From Jiangella muralis (GTDB lineage Bacteria > Actinomycetota > Actinomycetes > Jiangellales > Jiangellaceae), in the NCBI RefSeq assembly GCF_001270745.1, contig NZ_KQ434755.1, forward strand, positions 276,547 through 340,546: a stretch of 64,000 nt of DNA, read 5' to 3'. Each line of letters begins with the position of its first letter. Positions within the stretch are counted from its first letter, which is position 1. Positions 8,185 through 17,521 of this stretch are shown in pieces. Under the pieces are notes generated by a model. That model was not told the origin of the DNA and made no database searches. It saw only the letters and a program-made list of their open reading frames with translations. Position numbers and translations under genes: made by a program.

Positions 8185-10387
8185 GCGCGGCCCTGGCCTG
8201 CTCGAGCGCGTCGGCCGCCGGGCGCTCGGGGGAGGAGTCCTCGGCCGTGACCCACGCTTCGGCGACGGCGTACCAGTCGATCGGGGTGGTGGGGGCGCCG
8301 GTGAGCACGTTGCGGAGCTGCTGGAACCAGAGCGCCCAGCGTTGCCGGTAGTAGCCGCCGACGAGCCCGGACCAGTCCCGGTTCCCGTACTCCGTGAGCA
8401 TGGTCGACTCCCGGGCGCCCCATGAGGTGAGCAGCCGCTTCCCCCATTCGACCAGGTGCGCACGTTCCTGCGGCGTCGCGCCGAGTGCGCGCGCCCCGTC
8501 CAGCCAGGTCTCGAGCCGGAACGCCGGGTGCGCGTGCAGCGTCGCGTCCTGCAGGTCGATGAGCTCGAGGAAGGTGGCGGTCCCGGTGTCGAAGGCGCCG
8601 ACGTCGCCGGCGTCGAAGGCCGCGCTGATCCGGGGGAGGACGAGCCGGGCGTGGTCCGCGAGCACCTGCCGCGCGACGTCGACGAGGTCGTGGTCGAGCG
8701 ACGGCGAGCGCCCGGCCTCGGCGGCCGCGATCAGCCCGGCCAGCGCGGGACGCAGCGCGTCGGCCGGGTACGGGAGGACCCGCGGCCCCACCATGCCGGC
8801 CTGGTTCGCGCCGAGGCTCGGGACGGCCGCCACGACGGAGTCGGTGCCGGCGTAGACGACGAACGCGGCGAAGGCATCGGGGTCGTCCGCGTGCGGCGCC
8901 TCGAAGATCGCCGGCACCGTCGTGGCGTCGAGAGTGGCGATGTCGACGGGCTGGCCGATGCCCACGAGAGCGGTCTCCTTCGGCGTCGGCGCCGTCTCGT
9001 CGACCCGCCAAGGGCCGTAGGCGTGCGTGCGCAGCACCCGCCAGGCGGCGGTCGCCCCCTCCGTCGACTGCCCATAGCGTGCCTCGACCCACTCCTCGAA
9101 CCACGCGTCGAGGTCGATCGGCTCCGTCGTCCAGGCGAGGTCGTGGAAGAGATCCCAGACGACGGGGTTGTTCGCGACGCCCTCCGCCATGTCGGTGATC
9201 CCGACGAGGTTGCCGACGGGCTCGGTGTCCCCGAAGAGGGTCGCCGGCGTCGCCGCGATGGCCTCGACGTCGCCGTAGAGGCTGGTGCGGCCGCCGTAGT
9301 TGGGCAGGATGCCGTACGCCCATGGTGTGCCGTCGTAGCCGTTCATCTTCTGCCAGTGCTCGCCCACCAGGTCGAGGACGAGCAGGCGGCTGGTGTCGAG
9401 CGCGTCGAGCAGTTCGGGTTGCGGATTTCCGCCCCAGCCCTGCACCACCCAGGTGTAGCCGGCGTCGGCCGTCCGCATCGCGTCCTCGACCGCCCGTGCC
9501 GCGGCCGCGAGCGTCGAATCGCCGATCTTGCCGCCTTCGTGCAGGAGGTCGACCGCCCACCAGCCGGACAGCCCGAAGAGGTCGCGCTGCGCGCCGTAGA
9601 AGGCCTCGGCGACCTTCGCGTACTCGGCTGTGTCGGTCCGCAGCCAGTCGGGCCGGCGCGGTCCCGCGAGGTCGATGAACCACAGTCCTTGCGGCACGAT
9701 CTCCGAGCCGGGGTTCCGCTCGGCGAAGCCCGGCGGGACGGTGCCGCTGAAGCCGGGCAGGATCGGGGTGATCTCCAGCTCGGCCATGCGGGCGAAGACC
9801 TGGTGGGCGAGGTCCACCCGCCGCTCCACGATCCCCCGGGTGGTGCCGTCGCCGAAGTGCTCGACGTTGTTGAGCCACTGCCACGCCTGGTGCGACGGCG
9901 GCACGATCCACCGCAGCAGCTCGGACTCGGTGTACCCGAACTGCTGGAACGCGTGCAGCCAGACCGCCTCCTGGCCGAGGGTGATGTGCGCGGCGTTGAT
10001 CCCGCTCGCGGCCAGCAGGTCGAGTTCCCGCTCCCACTCGTCCCAGCCGAAGAACGGCGTGGTGTAGCCGCCGACGGTGATGTTGTAGGCCACCCGCCGC
10101 TGGTAGGGCGACGTGGCGGCGACGGTCGCCGCGGCCGGCAGTTCCGCGGGCCCGCGGATGCCGGAACGCGACACACTGCCGGTGCGGGTGCGCCGCGCGA
10201 ACTGGGCGTAGGCGGCCAGCGCGACGCCCGGGGTGGTGGCGTCGATGCGCAGGATGCCGTCCGCCGTGGTCGCCTCGAAGGCGTCGGCGGCGCCGGCCGG
10301 GCCGACGGTGACGTCGATGCGCTCGGCCGGCAGGCCGCTGAGGCGCCGGATCCCGGCGAGGGCGGCGGCGGCTCGGTTCGTGGTCAT
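8150..10387 (-). CDS. Alpha-N-acetylglucosaminidase, GH89 (NAGLU family)
   Basis: 745 residues. After an N-terminal alpha/beta domain comes the catalytic barrel, with VAYNITVGGYTTPFFGWDEW, then DLLHEGGKIGD, which carries one of the two conserved acidic residues, then the LDLVGEHWQ strand and a long helical C-terminal region (VGGYYRQRW). Human NAGLU and bacterial GH89 enzymes remove terminal alpha-linked GlcNAc. There is no signal peptide, so it should act in the cytoplasm on imported oligosaccharide. The start ATG 10387 has a good GGAGG eight bases upstream. It is the last gene of the ABC transporter operon, which fits intracellular trimming of the imported glycan. Confidence 0.93.
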   Translation of the reverse strand: MTTNRAAAALAGIRRLSGLPAERIDVTVGPAGAADAFEATTADGILRIDATTPGVALAAYAQFARRTRTGSVSRSGIRGPAELPAAATVAATSPYQRRVAYNITVGGYTTPFFGWDEWERELDLLAASGINAAHITLGQEAVWLHAFQQFGYTESELLRWIVPPSHQAWQWLNNVEHFGDGTTRGIVERRVDLAHQVFARMAELEITPILPGFSGTVPPGFAERNPGSEIVPQGLWFIDLAGPRRPDWLRTDTAEYAKVAEAFYGAQRDLFGLSGWWAVDLLHEGGKIGDSTLAAAARAVEDAMRTADAGYTWVVQGWGGNPQPELLDALDTSRLLVLDLVGEHWQKMNGYDGTPWAYGILPNYGGRTSLYGDVEAIAATPATLFGDTEPVGNLVGITDMAEGVANNPVVWDLFHDLAWTTEPIDLDAWFEEWVEARYGQSTEGATAAWRVLRTHAYGPWRVDETAPTPKETALVGIGQPVDIATLDATTVPAIFEAPHADDPDAFAAFVVYAGTDSVVAAVPSLGANQAGMVGPRVLPYPADALRPALAGLIAAAEAGRSPSLDHDLVDVARQVLADHARLVLPRISAAFDAGDVGAFDTGTATFLELIDLQDATLHAHPAFRLETWLDGARALGATPQERAHLVEWGKRLLTSWGARESTMLTEYGNRDWSGLVGGYYRQRWALWFQQLRNVLTGAPTTPIDWYAVAEAWVTAEDSSPERPAADALEQARAALTFVTSRPDGT

Positions 10388-10413
10388 CTTTCTTTCCTCC
10401 AGTGGGGTCGGCG

Positions 10414-11274
10414 TCATTTCAGGCCGGAGACGGCGAGGCCGTCGATCACTCGTCGCTGCATGACCAGGAAGACGATCAGGATGGGGGCGCACGCGAGCAG
10501 TGCGGCCGCCATCAGGACGGGGTAGTCGGTAACGAACCGCCCTTGCAGCGTCGCGAGCCCGACGGACAGCGGCTGCGTGCCCGGTTCGGTCGCGACGACG
10601 AGCGGCCAGAGCAGGTCGTTCCACGACACGAGCACACCGACCACGGCCAGCGCGGAGAGGCCGGGCCGGGCCAGCGGGAGCATCACCTTCCGGAAGACCT
10701 GGAACGGGTTCGCGCCGTCGAGCCGCGCGGCCTCCTCCAGCTCGTCGGGCAGCCCGAGGAAGAACTGCCGCATGAGGAACGCGGAGAAGGCCGTGAAGAT
10801 GCCCGGGGCCACGATCCCCGCCACGGTGTTCAGCCAGCCGAGCCCCTGGACGATCTGGTACTGCGAGATGAGGAAGACCTGCGGCGGGACCATCATGATG
10901 GCGAGCACGAGCCCGAACATGAGCCCGCGGCCCGGGAAGCGCATCCGGGCGAAGGCGTAGCCGGCGAGCGCTCCGAGCAGGAGATGCCCGAGCACCTTGA
11001 TGACCGTGACGGTCACCGAGACGGTGAGCTGGGAGACGAACGGGAGCTGGGCGAAGACCTCGGAGTAGTTCTCGAAGTGCAACGACGACGGCCACAGCTT
11101 CGGCGGGATCGACGTCACCTCGGCGTTCGTCGAGAGCGAGGTGATGATCTGCCAGGCGAACGGGAAGAGCATCACCAGGCTGCCGATGACGAGGACGAGG
11201 TGGGCGAAGCCGTTCCGGCCGGTCCGGCGCTCGGCCGGCCGCCGGAGGGCGGGGGCGGAAGCGAGCTCAGGCAT
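10414..11274 (-). CDS. ABC sugar transporter permease, MalG/CUT1 type
   Basis: 286 residues with six predicted membrane helices. The EAA loop that docks the ATPase is EEAARLDGANPFQVFRKVML, followed by LPLARP. The start ATG 11274 overlaps the upstream permease stop by 8 bases. It is the second half of the heterodimeric membrane channel, paired with the permease at 11267-12226 and the lipoprotein at 12223-13494. No ATPase gene lies in the operon, so a shared MsmX/MsiK-type ATPase is expected elsewhere. Confidence 0.93.
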   Translation of the reverse strand: MPELASAPALRRPAERRTGRNGFAHLVLVIGSLVMLFPFAWQIITSLSTNAEVTSIPPKLWPSSLHFENYSEVFAQLPFVSQLTVSVTVTVIKVLGHLLLGALAGYAFARMRFPGRGLMFGLVLAIMMVPPQVFLISQYQIVQGLGWLNTVAGIVAPGIFTAFSAFLMRQFFLGLPDELEEAARLDGANPFQVFRKVMLPLARPGLSALAVVGVLVSWNDLLWPLVVATEPGTQPLSVGLATLQGRFVTDYPVLMAAALLACAPILIVFLVMQRRVIDGLAVSGLK

Positions 11275-12226
11275 AGTGGACCCACCTCCGCTGCAGCCGG
11301 AACTGGATCGCCGTGACGATCGCGACGATCAGCAGGATGACGAACGCGATCGCGGCTCCGTACCCGCGGTTGTTCAGCACGAACGACTCGTCGTAGAAGA
11401 GGTAGACGAGCGACTTGGTGTCCGCGATGACCGGGTTGTTGCCGAGGATGGCGAACAGCAGGTCGAACAGCTGGAAGCCGCCGATCACGTTCATGACGAC
11501 CACGAAGAAGATGGACGGGGTCAGCAGCGGCACGGTGATGCGGACGAACTGCGACCACCGGCTGGCGCCGTCGAGCGAGGCCGCCTCGTACAGCTCGGGC
11601 GGGATCGAGCGCAGGCCGGCCGAGAGGATGATGATGTTGAACCCCACCGCCATCCAGAGGCCCACGATGGCGACGGCGACGAGCGCGAATCCGGGCGTCG
11701 AGAGCCAGTAGGGCCCGTCGATGCCGAACAGCCCGAGGAAGGCGTTGATCACGCCGAAGTCGCCGTTGAACATGAGCCGCCACACCAGCGCGATGGCCAC
11801 CGGCATGGCCAGGTACGGCAGGAAGAACATCGTCCGGTACACCATCGTCCCACGCAGCGTCGGGCGGTTCAGCAGCGTGGCGAGGCCGACGGCGATGGGC
11901 ACGCCGAGCAGCACGACGAGGACGTAGACGACGGTGTTGAACAGGGCGCGCAGGAACTCATCGTCGCTGAGCAGCGAGCGCCAGTTCTCGCCGCCGACGA
12001 AGGTCACACCCCCGAACGGCCCCCAGTCGGTGAAGCTGAAGTACGCGGTCTGGACGATGGGAAAGAGGTAGAAGACCGCGATGCCGAGGAAGAACGGCCC
12101 GGCGAACAGCAGCGGCCACCAGCCCGAGTCGGATCGCCGGCGCCGGCTGCCGGGGTTCGGCGCACCGGCCCGGCCGGCCACGGTGCCCGTCGTGGCCGGC
12201 GGGCGGTCGTGCGTGGCGAGGCTCAT
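11267..12226 (-). CDS. ABC sugar transporter permease, MalF/CUT1 type
   Basis: 319 residues. An Arg/Pro-rich cytoplasmic N-terminus is followed by the first helix (WWPLLFAGPFFLGIAVFYLF) and five more. The EAA motif reads YEAASLDGASRWSQFVRITV with LPLLTP just after. The start ATG 12226 overlaps the stop of the binding-protein gene (ATGA), so the two are translationally coupled. It forms the import channel with the neighbouring MalG-type permease. Confidence 0.93.
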   Translation of the reverse strand: MSLATHDRPPATTGTVAGRAGAPNPGSRRRRSDSGWWPLLFAGPFFLGIAVFYLFPIVQTAYFSFTDWGPFGGVTFVGGENWRSLLSDDEFLRALFNTVVYVLVVLLGVPIAVGLATLLNRPTLRGTMVYRTMFFLPYLAMPVAIALVWRLMFNGDFGVINAFLGLFGIDGPYWLSTPGFALVAVAIVGLWMAVGFNIIILSAGLRSIPPELYEAASLDGASRWSQFVRITVPLLTPSIFFVVVMNVIGGFQLFDLLFAILGNNPVIADTKSLVYLFYDESFVLNNRGYGAAIAFVILLIVAIVTAIQFRLQRRWVHYA

Positions 12227-13494
12227 TCGGACTCCACCGCCTGGTTGAGCATGTCGTCCAGCTGTCGTGCCGCCTCCTCGGCGGTGATCTCGCCCGCGAA
12301 CGCCTGCCCGGTGATCACCGTCTCCTCCGCGACCCAGGCGTGGGAGTTCCTCGCGACGGGGTACGGGACGGAGTAGTCGATCGCGTCGACGAACGTCTGC
12401 AGGCCGAGGTCCGGGTGGCTCTGGACGAACGCGTCGCTCGTCCCCTCGTAGGCGGAGAGAATGACACCGCTCTCGGCCTGGAGCCGCTGGGCCTGCTCGC
12501 CGGCGAGGAAGGCCTGGAACGCCTGGGCGGCGGCCAGGTTCTTCGACCGGGCGCTGACGACGTTCGTCAGCGCGTGGGTGACGGTCGCCTTGCGCTCGGC
12601 CTGGGGCAGCGGGACGGCGACGAAGTCGGCGGCGTTCGGTGCGGCCGCGACCAGGGCGATGCTGGCGCCGCCGATGGAGGGGAACATCGCGGCCTTGCCG
12701 TTCAGGAACCACTGGTCGGCCAGCGTCTCGGACAGCTGCGGGATCGTCGGTGACGATCCGTCCGCGATGAGGTCGGCCCAGACCTGCAGACCGCGGCTGC
12801 TGCCCGGCTCGTCCCAGCCGCTCGTGCCGTCGTCGGCGACCACCGAGCCGCCATAGGCGAAGACGGAGCTCCAGTAGGTCGGCTGGCCGTACGGGTAGAA
12901 CGCGGTGCCGTAGATGCCCCGGTCGCCCAGGGCGTCACGAATGGCCTGGGACGTGGCGCGGAAGTCGTCGTAGGTCCAGTCCGGCGACGGGAGGGGGACC
13001 CCGGCCTGCTCGAAGAGCGCCTTGTTGATCCACACGGCGTTCGTGTCGACGTCCTTGGGCACCGCGAACTGCACGCCGTCGAGCTGGAAGAACTCGGTGA
13101 GGTGGTCCGGGTACTTCGACGGGTCGATCGCGCCCGACTCGATCAGGTCGTCGATCGGCGCCAGCTGGTCGTTGCCCGCGTAGAGCTCGAAGTACGACAT
13201 GTCCATCCAGAACACGTCGGGAAGGGTGTTCGACGACGCCTCCGTCTGGAGGGTGGTCCAGTACTGCGCGTACGGCCGGACGACCGGGGTGACCGTCACG
13301 TCCGGGTACTCCTCCCGGAACGCGTCGATGATCGCGTCGAGCGTCGGCTCCAGGTTCGGATCCCAATGCGCGTAGGTGATCTCGCCCGACACCTCGCCGG
13401 GATCCGAGGTGGTCGATCCGTCGCTGCCGGAGCAGGCGGCGAGCCCGAGCACGATGCCTGACGCGATGGCGATGCCTGCGACGAGCTTGTTCAT
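12223..13494 (-). CDS. ABC transporter extracellular solute-binding lipoprotein, CUT1 family 1
   Basis: 423 residues. The signal ends in the lipobox GLAAC at about residue 24, then a Ser/Gly/Asp-rich linker, then the mature domain with YAHWDPNLEPTLDAIIDAF and WMDMSYFELYAG, as in family 1 sugar-binding proteins. ATG 13494 was chosen over the in-frame ATG 13518 because AAAGGAG sits six bases upstream and the signal peptide then begins normally (MNKLVAG). It captures the oligosaccharide outside the cell. The partners suggest a GlcNAc-containing ligand. Confidence 0.93.
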   Translation of the reverse strand: MNKLVAGIAIASGIVLGLAACSGSDGSTTSDPGEVSGEITYAHWDPNLEPTLDAIIDAFREEYPDVTVTPVVRPYAQYWTTLQTEASSNTLPDVFWMDMSYFELYAGNDQLAPIDDLIESGAIDPSKYPDHLTEFFQLDGVQFAVPKDVDTNAVWINKALFEQAGVPLPSPDWTYDDFRATSQAIRDALGDRGIYGTAFYPYGQPTYWSSVFAYGGSVVADDGTSGWDEPGSSRGLQVWADLIADGSSPTIPQLSETLADQWFLNGKAAMFPSIGGASIALVAAAPNAADFVAVPLPQAERKATVTHALTNVVSARSKNLAAAQAFQAFLAGEQAQRLQAESGVILSAYEGTSDAFVQSHPDLGLQTFVDAIDYSVPYPVARNSHAWVAEETVITGQAFAGEITAEEAARQLDDMLNQAVESE

Positions 13495-13540
13495 GCTGCT
13501 CTCCTTTCGAACGCTCATTCAGGGGACGAAGGAACCGCGG

Positions 13541-14161
13541 CTACGGCGTTGTCGCGATGCCGAACAGGGGATGGTGCGGTGTGCTCGACGGAAGCTCGTG
13601 GAAGCCGAGCCGGTCGTAGAACGCGCGGGCGCCGACGTTGCTCGGGTCGATGCCGAGGTGGAGGGCGGGCACGCCGCGGGCCGCGAGTGCCGCCCGGTAC
13701 AGGTCGACGAGGCGCCGGCCGAACCCCTGTCCCCGCAACGTGGGCAGCAGGTTGATGTGCAGCTGAGCGGGGTAGGCGTCGAGCTCGGCGATGCGCATCA
13801 ACTCGGGCTGCCGTCCCACCTCGAGCAGCAGCGCCTCGCTGATCTGCGGCGCGTGGGCCGTCGGGGCGCCCGGGGCGGGATGCCTCGCCGCGATGACGGG
13901 CACCCACTCGCGCCGCCACCACTCGATGAACGCGGCGGTGTCCGCGACGCCGATGAGGTAGCCGATCGCGTGTTTGCCGTCGTCGACGACGAGGGCGAGG
14001 TCGGGGGCGTACTCCAGATGCGGCAGCGCGGCCACGTCGGGCAGGAGCGTGTCGTCGGAGTACCACCCGGTCGCATCGCCGCCGCTCGCCCCTGTGCGGA
14101 GGCAGACGCGGGCGACGTCGTCGCGGTCGGCCGGGCGGTAGGCGCGGATCTCGACGCTCAT
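13541..14161 (-). CDS. GNAT acetyltransferase resembling the O-GlcNAcase C-terminal domain
   Basis: 206 residues. It begins VEIRAYRPADRDDVARVCLR with TGASGGDATGWYSDD, then LEYAPDLALVVDDG, and has the acetyl-CoA loop LLPTLRGQGFGRRL and LGIDPSNVGARAFYDRLGF. This pattern matches the bacterial GNAT proteins that resemble the acetyltransferase-like domain of human GH84 O-GlcNAcase; a Streptomyces sviceus member has been structurally described. The pyrophosphate-binding RGQGFG is intact, so acetyl-CoA binding is plausible. Its place between the beta-propeller gene (4-base overlap) and the binding protein suggests it modifies an amino sugar or the imported glycan. The acceptor is unknown. Confidence 0.85.
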   Translation of the reverse strand: MSVEIRAYRPADRDDVARVCLRTGASGGDATGWYSDDTLLPDVAALPHLEYAPDLALVVDDGKHAIGYLIGVADTAAFIEWWRREWVPVIAARHPAPGAPTAHAPQISEALLLEVGRQPELMRIAELDAYPAQLHINLLPTLRGQGFGRRLVDLYRAALAARGVPALHLGIDPSNVGARAFYDRLGFHELPSSTPHHPLFGIATTP

Positions 14162-15132
14162 CGGGCCGCTCCCGTCTCGTTCGCCGGGTGCTGGCGCAGG
14201 TGCAGCTCTCGCCCGCCGATGACCCACTCGGTGAGGAAGATCGAGCCGTCCGGGCCGGTCGCGACGCCATGCGGGCTGTTCAGCACGCCGTCGTGCAGCG
14301 GCGGGCGCAGCATCGCGCCGTCGATCTCGTGGTTCGGCCAGCCCGGCCGCTTCTCGCCGTCCGGGAACGGCACGAGCACGTCGAGCACGCCACGGTCGAG
14401 GTCGACGCTGTGCAGCGCGCCGTCGAGGTCGGTGACGATGAGCCGCTCGCCCAGCGTCGCGAGGCCGCTCGGGGCACGCATGCTCGGGTGGGTGAACGCG
14501 CGGATGAAGTGCCCGTCGAGATCGAGGCGGACCAGGCGGCTGTTGCCGCGGTCGGCGACGACCAGTTCGGGCCCGGTCCGGCCGGCCCTGACGAGCGCGC
14601 CGTGCGGGCACCGGAACCGCGCTCCGCCGGCGCCCTGCACCGTCGTCGCCGCGCCGTCGCGGTACAGGTGCACCAGGCTCTCGCCGTAGCCGTCGGCCAC
14701 CACGACCAGCGACTCGGTGTCGTCGACGGCGACGGAGGTCGGGTACCAGCCGTGCTCGGCGTAGCGCGGATGGTCCGGGCGGACGAGGTCGGTGAAGTCG
14801 CCCGAGGTGAGATCCAGCACGCCCGCACGTCCCTCGCGCACCTCCGGCTCGTACGCCGGTGGCCGCTGCTTCCAGCCGGGGTCGACCAGCCAGAGCCGCG
14901 GGCGGTCGGGGTCCGGGCCGAGCGTGATGTCGTGCACCTCGAGCAGCGGGACGGGGATCCGCTGCACGCGGACGGTCGGGAGGTGCCGCGCGATGATCGC
15001 CCCGCCCGCGGCGTCGGTCCAGTACACCGTCCCGCCGGCGTCGGCGGCGATGCCTGCGTGCGACCATTCGGCGCCGTCGCGCCCGCTCGGCGACAGCGTC
15101 GCCCACGTCAGACCGTCGTTACCACGCGACAT
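14158..15132 (-). CDS. NHL/SMP-30-like beta-propeller protein
   Basis: 324 residues without a signal peptide. Repeated strand patterns typical of NHL or gluconolactonase-like propellers are visible: GIAADAGGTVYWTDAAGG, TSVAVDDTESLVVVADGYG, ELVVADRGNSRLVRLDLDG, SGLATLGERLIVTDLDG and GVATGPDGSIFLTEWVIG. That gives about five or six blades. The role may be a lactonase, an isomerase or a binding scaffold; metal ligands are not clear enough to choose. It overlaps the GNAT gene downstream by 4 bases and the P450 gene upstream by 14, so it belongs to this catabolic operon. Confidence 0.75.
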   Translation of the reverse strand: MSRGNDGLTWATLSPSGRDGAEWSHAGIAADAGGTVYWTDAAGGAIIARHLPTVRVQRIPVPLLEVHDITLGPDPDRPRLWLVDPGWKQRPPAYEPEVREGRAGVLDLTSGDFTDLVRPDHPRYAEHGWYPTSVAVDDTESLVVVADGYGESLVHLYRDGAATTVQGAGGARFRCPHGALVRAGRTGPELVVADRGNSRLVRLDLDGHFIRAFTHPSMRAPSGLATLGERLIVTDLDGALHSVDLDRGVLDVLVPFPDGEKRPGWPNHEIDGAMLRPPLHDGVLNSPHGVATGPDGSIFLTEWVIGGRELHLRQHPANETGAAR

Positions 15133-16324
15133 GGACACTCCCCGGCGAGTAGGTCGGCAGCGGCCCGGCGAACGGCAGCGGCTCCAGTTGATCGGCGCGC
15201 ACCAGCCGCAGTGACGGCAGCCGGTCCAGCAGTTGGGTGATCGCCTCGGCGATGACCACCCGGGCGAGCTGCTGGCCGATGCACCCGTGGATGCCGTGGC
15301 CGAACGCGATGTGCCCGTAGGCGTCGCGGGTGACGTCGAAGGTGTCCGGGTCGGCGAACCGGTCACCGTCGCGGTTCGCCGCCACCGTCGACACCCAGAC
15401 CGCCTCGCCCGCGCGGAAGTCGATCCCCTGCAGGGTCAGGTCCTCGGCGACGGTGCGCGGATGCGCGGAGACGAACATCGCGTGGAACCGGACGAACTCC
15501 TCGACGGCGGGAGGAATCAGTGCGGGGTCGCTGCGCAGCGTCTCCCACTGGCCGGGATCGGTCAGCAGCGAGACCATGGTCGTCGGGATCATGAAGGCGA
15601 TCGCGTCGCGTCCGGAGCCCATCAGCACCGACACGATCCCCAGGCTCTCCGCGTCGTTGAGCTCCGAGCGCAGGACGTCGCTGATGGTGTCCTCGCCGAG
15701 GTCGTCGCGCTTCAGCTCGAGCACCGCGCGGGCGAACTCGACCATCTCGGCCGGCCGCAGCTCCTCGGCGGCGAAGATGTCGGCGAACTCGCCGGACTTG
15801 TGCTCCGGGATGCCCAGCACGCGGCAGTGGGCGAACACCGAGACGGGGACGGCGAGGTCCCAGAAGAGGTCGGCGGTGCCCCCGGCGGCGACGAGCTCGT
15901 CGAGCCGGCGTTCGATGAACGCGCGGACGTCCGGCAGCTGGCCGCGCACCGAGCGGACCGAGAACCGGCCGACGACGGTCCGCCGGATCCTCGTGTGCTG
16001 CGGCGGATCGAGGCCGAGGACGTTGCCCGTCGTGAAGGCGGCCACCAGGTCGGCGTCGGGCACGTGACCGGAGAACACGTGGTGCCCGACCGGGTGGCGC
16101 TGGTCGGCCTGGCTGAACCGGGCGTCCTCCAGGACCTGCCGGGCGAGGTCGTATCCGGTGACGAACCAGCCGACGTTCCCGTCGTCGGCCGTCAGCCGGG
16201 TCGCGGGCGCCTCGGCCCGCCACGCCGCGAACCGGGGCGATGGGCGGAACGGCGTGCCGTCGGTGGGCATGACGGCCGCGTGATGAGGGCATCCCGTGCC
16301 CTCGATGTTCGGTGCGGTGCTCAT
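15119..16324 (-). CDS. Cytochrome P450
   Basis: 401 residues. The heme loop FGHGIHGCIGQQLA places the thiolate Cys at 348; the K-helix EFVR is at 276-279; HTRIRR near 110 is the C-helix pattern. In the I-helix, SGRDAIA (237-243) replaces the usual AGxD/ETT, so the proton-delivery Thr is missing. A dedicated ferredoxin reductase and a ferredoxin are encoded directly upstream, giving a full class I electron chain. The setting within a glycan-uptake operon suggests oxidation of the carbohydrate or of a substituent on it. P450-driven demethylation of 6-O-methylgalactose in porphyran-using bacteria is a known precedent for a P450 in sugar catabolism. Confidence 0.93.
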   Translation of the reverse strand: MSTAPNIEGTGCPHHAAVMPTDGTPFRPSPRFAAWRAEAPATRLTADDGNVGWFVTGYDLARQVLEDARFSQADQRHPVGHHVFSGHVPDADLVAAFTTGNVLGLDPPQHTRIRRTVVGRFSVRSVRGQLPDVRAFIERRLDELVAAGGTADLFWDLAVPVSVFAHCRVLGIPEHKSGEFADIFAAEELRPAEMVEFARAVLELKRDDLGEDTISDVLRSELNDAESLGIVSVLMGSGRDAIAFMIPTTMVSLLTDPGQWETLRSDPALIPPAVEEFVRFHAMFVSAHPRTVAEDLTLQGIDFRAGEAVWVSTVAANRDGDRFADPDTFDVTRDAYGHIAFGHGIHGCIGQQLARVVIAEAITQLLDRLPSLRLVRADQLEPLPFAGPLPTYSPGSVHVAW

Positions 16325-17514
16325 GGGACAAGCTGCCTTTCTCCGAGATCTGCCGATGTGGAGGCGAACCGAGCGCGCACCTCGCGGAAGGCGCGGGGGA
16401 GGTTCCAGCCGACGACGCCGACCGGGACGCCGTCGCGAGTGGCGAGCGCGACGAAGCGGCCGTCCGCCGCGTCGCCCGCGACCACCGCGAGGCTGCTGGC
16501 GCCGTCGAACCGCCCGTAGGCCTGGATGCGCGTGCCGTGCAGCTCGGACCAGAAGAACGGCACGATGCCGGGCGCCCGGGCGACGCCGGTGGCGATCGTC
16601 GCGGCCACGGCGTGGGCCTGCTCGATCGCGTGCTGCTGGTGTTCGACCCGGGTCGAGGAGCCGCCCGACGCGTCCGCCCAGCGCGCGACGTCGCCGACGG
16701 CGTAGACGTCCGGCGCCGCCCGGCCGGCCGGGTCGCACTCGACGCCGTCGGAGCTGCGCAGCGGCGCGCCGGCCAGCCACTCGACGCGGGGGCGGCTGCC
16801 CACCGCCGTCACGACGAGGTCGGCGGCGACCTCGGACCCGTCCGACAACACCGCGCCGGTGACCCGGTCCGCTCCGCGCAGCTCGACGACGTCCCGGCCC
16901 AGTTCGAGGCGCACGCCGTTGGTCCGGTGCAGGTCCGCCAGCAGCGGGGCGAGCAGCGGCCCCACCTGGCCGAAGCACAGCTGCTCGCCCCGGCCGACGA
17001 GGGTCACCGTCAGCCCGCGCTTCGCCAGCCCGGCGGCGATCTCGCCGCCGAGGACGCCGCCGCCGACCACGAGCGCCCGGGCCGCGCCGTCGAGGCCGGC
17101 GCGGAGCGCGGTCGCGTCGTCGAGGGTGCGCAGGGTGTGCACGCCCGCGAGCGGTGGGAGCGGCCCGGCCACACGGGCGGCGACCCCGGTGGCGATCACG
17201 AGCGAGTCGTAGGCCAGTTCACCGGCCTCTGTCCGGACCCGGCGCCGGTCAGTGTCGAGACCGGTGGCGCGGACCCCCAGGAGGAGGTCGATGCCGAGGC
17301 CGGAGAACGTCTCCGCCGGGGCGATGGACGCGTCCTCCGGCGCCCACTGACCGGTCAGCACCTGCTTGGACAGCGGCGGGCGGTTGTAGGGGCGGTGCGG
17401 TTCCTCCCCGGCCACGGTGATCGTGCCGTCGTAGCCGGCGCGGCGCAACGCCTCCGCCGTCGAGATGCCGGCGATCGACGCGCCGACGATCACGGTCCTG
17501 GGCCGCCCGGTCAT
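16321..17514 (-). CDS. NAD(P)H-dependent ferredoxin reductase (FAD/NAD binding)
   Basis: 397 residues. The N-terminal FAD Rossmann motif is VIVGASIAGISTAEALR; RPYNRPPLSKQVL is typical of oxygenase-coupled ferredoxin reductases. A second Rossmann motif, ALVVGGGVLGGEIAAGL, binds NAD(P)H, and the DVYAVGDVARW stretch contacts the flavin. It passes electrons from NAD(P)H to the ferredoxin encoded 7 bases upstream. Its stop overlaps the P450 start by 4 bases, so reductase and P450 are co-translated. Confidence 0.93.
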   Translation of the reverse strand: MTGRPRTVIVGASIAGISTAEALRRAGYDGTITVAGEEPHRPYNRPPLSKQVLTGQWAPEDASIAPAETFSGLGIDLLLGVRATGLDTDRRRVRTEAGELAYDSLVIATGVAARVAGPLPPLAGVHTLRTLDDATALRAGLDGAARALVVGGGVLGGEIAAGLAKRGLTVTLVGRGEQLCFGQVGPLLAPLLADLHRTNGVRLELGRDVVELRGADRVTGAVLSDGSEVAADLVVTAVGSRPRVEWLAGAPLRSSDGVECDPAGRAAPDVYAVGDVARWADASGGSSTRVEHQQHAIEQAHAVAATIATGVARAPGIVPFFWSELHGTRIQAYGRFDGASSLAVVAGDAADGRFVALATRDGVPVGVVGWNLPRAFREVRARFASTSADLGERQLVP

Positions 17515-17521
17515 GCGCCGC

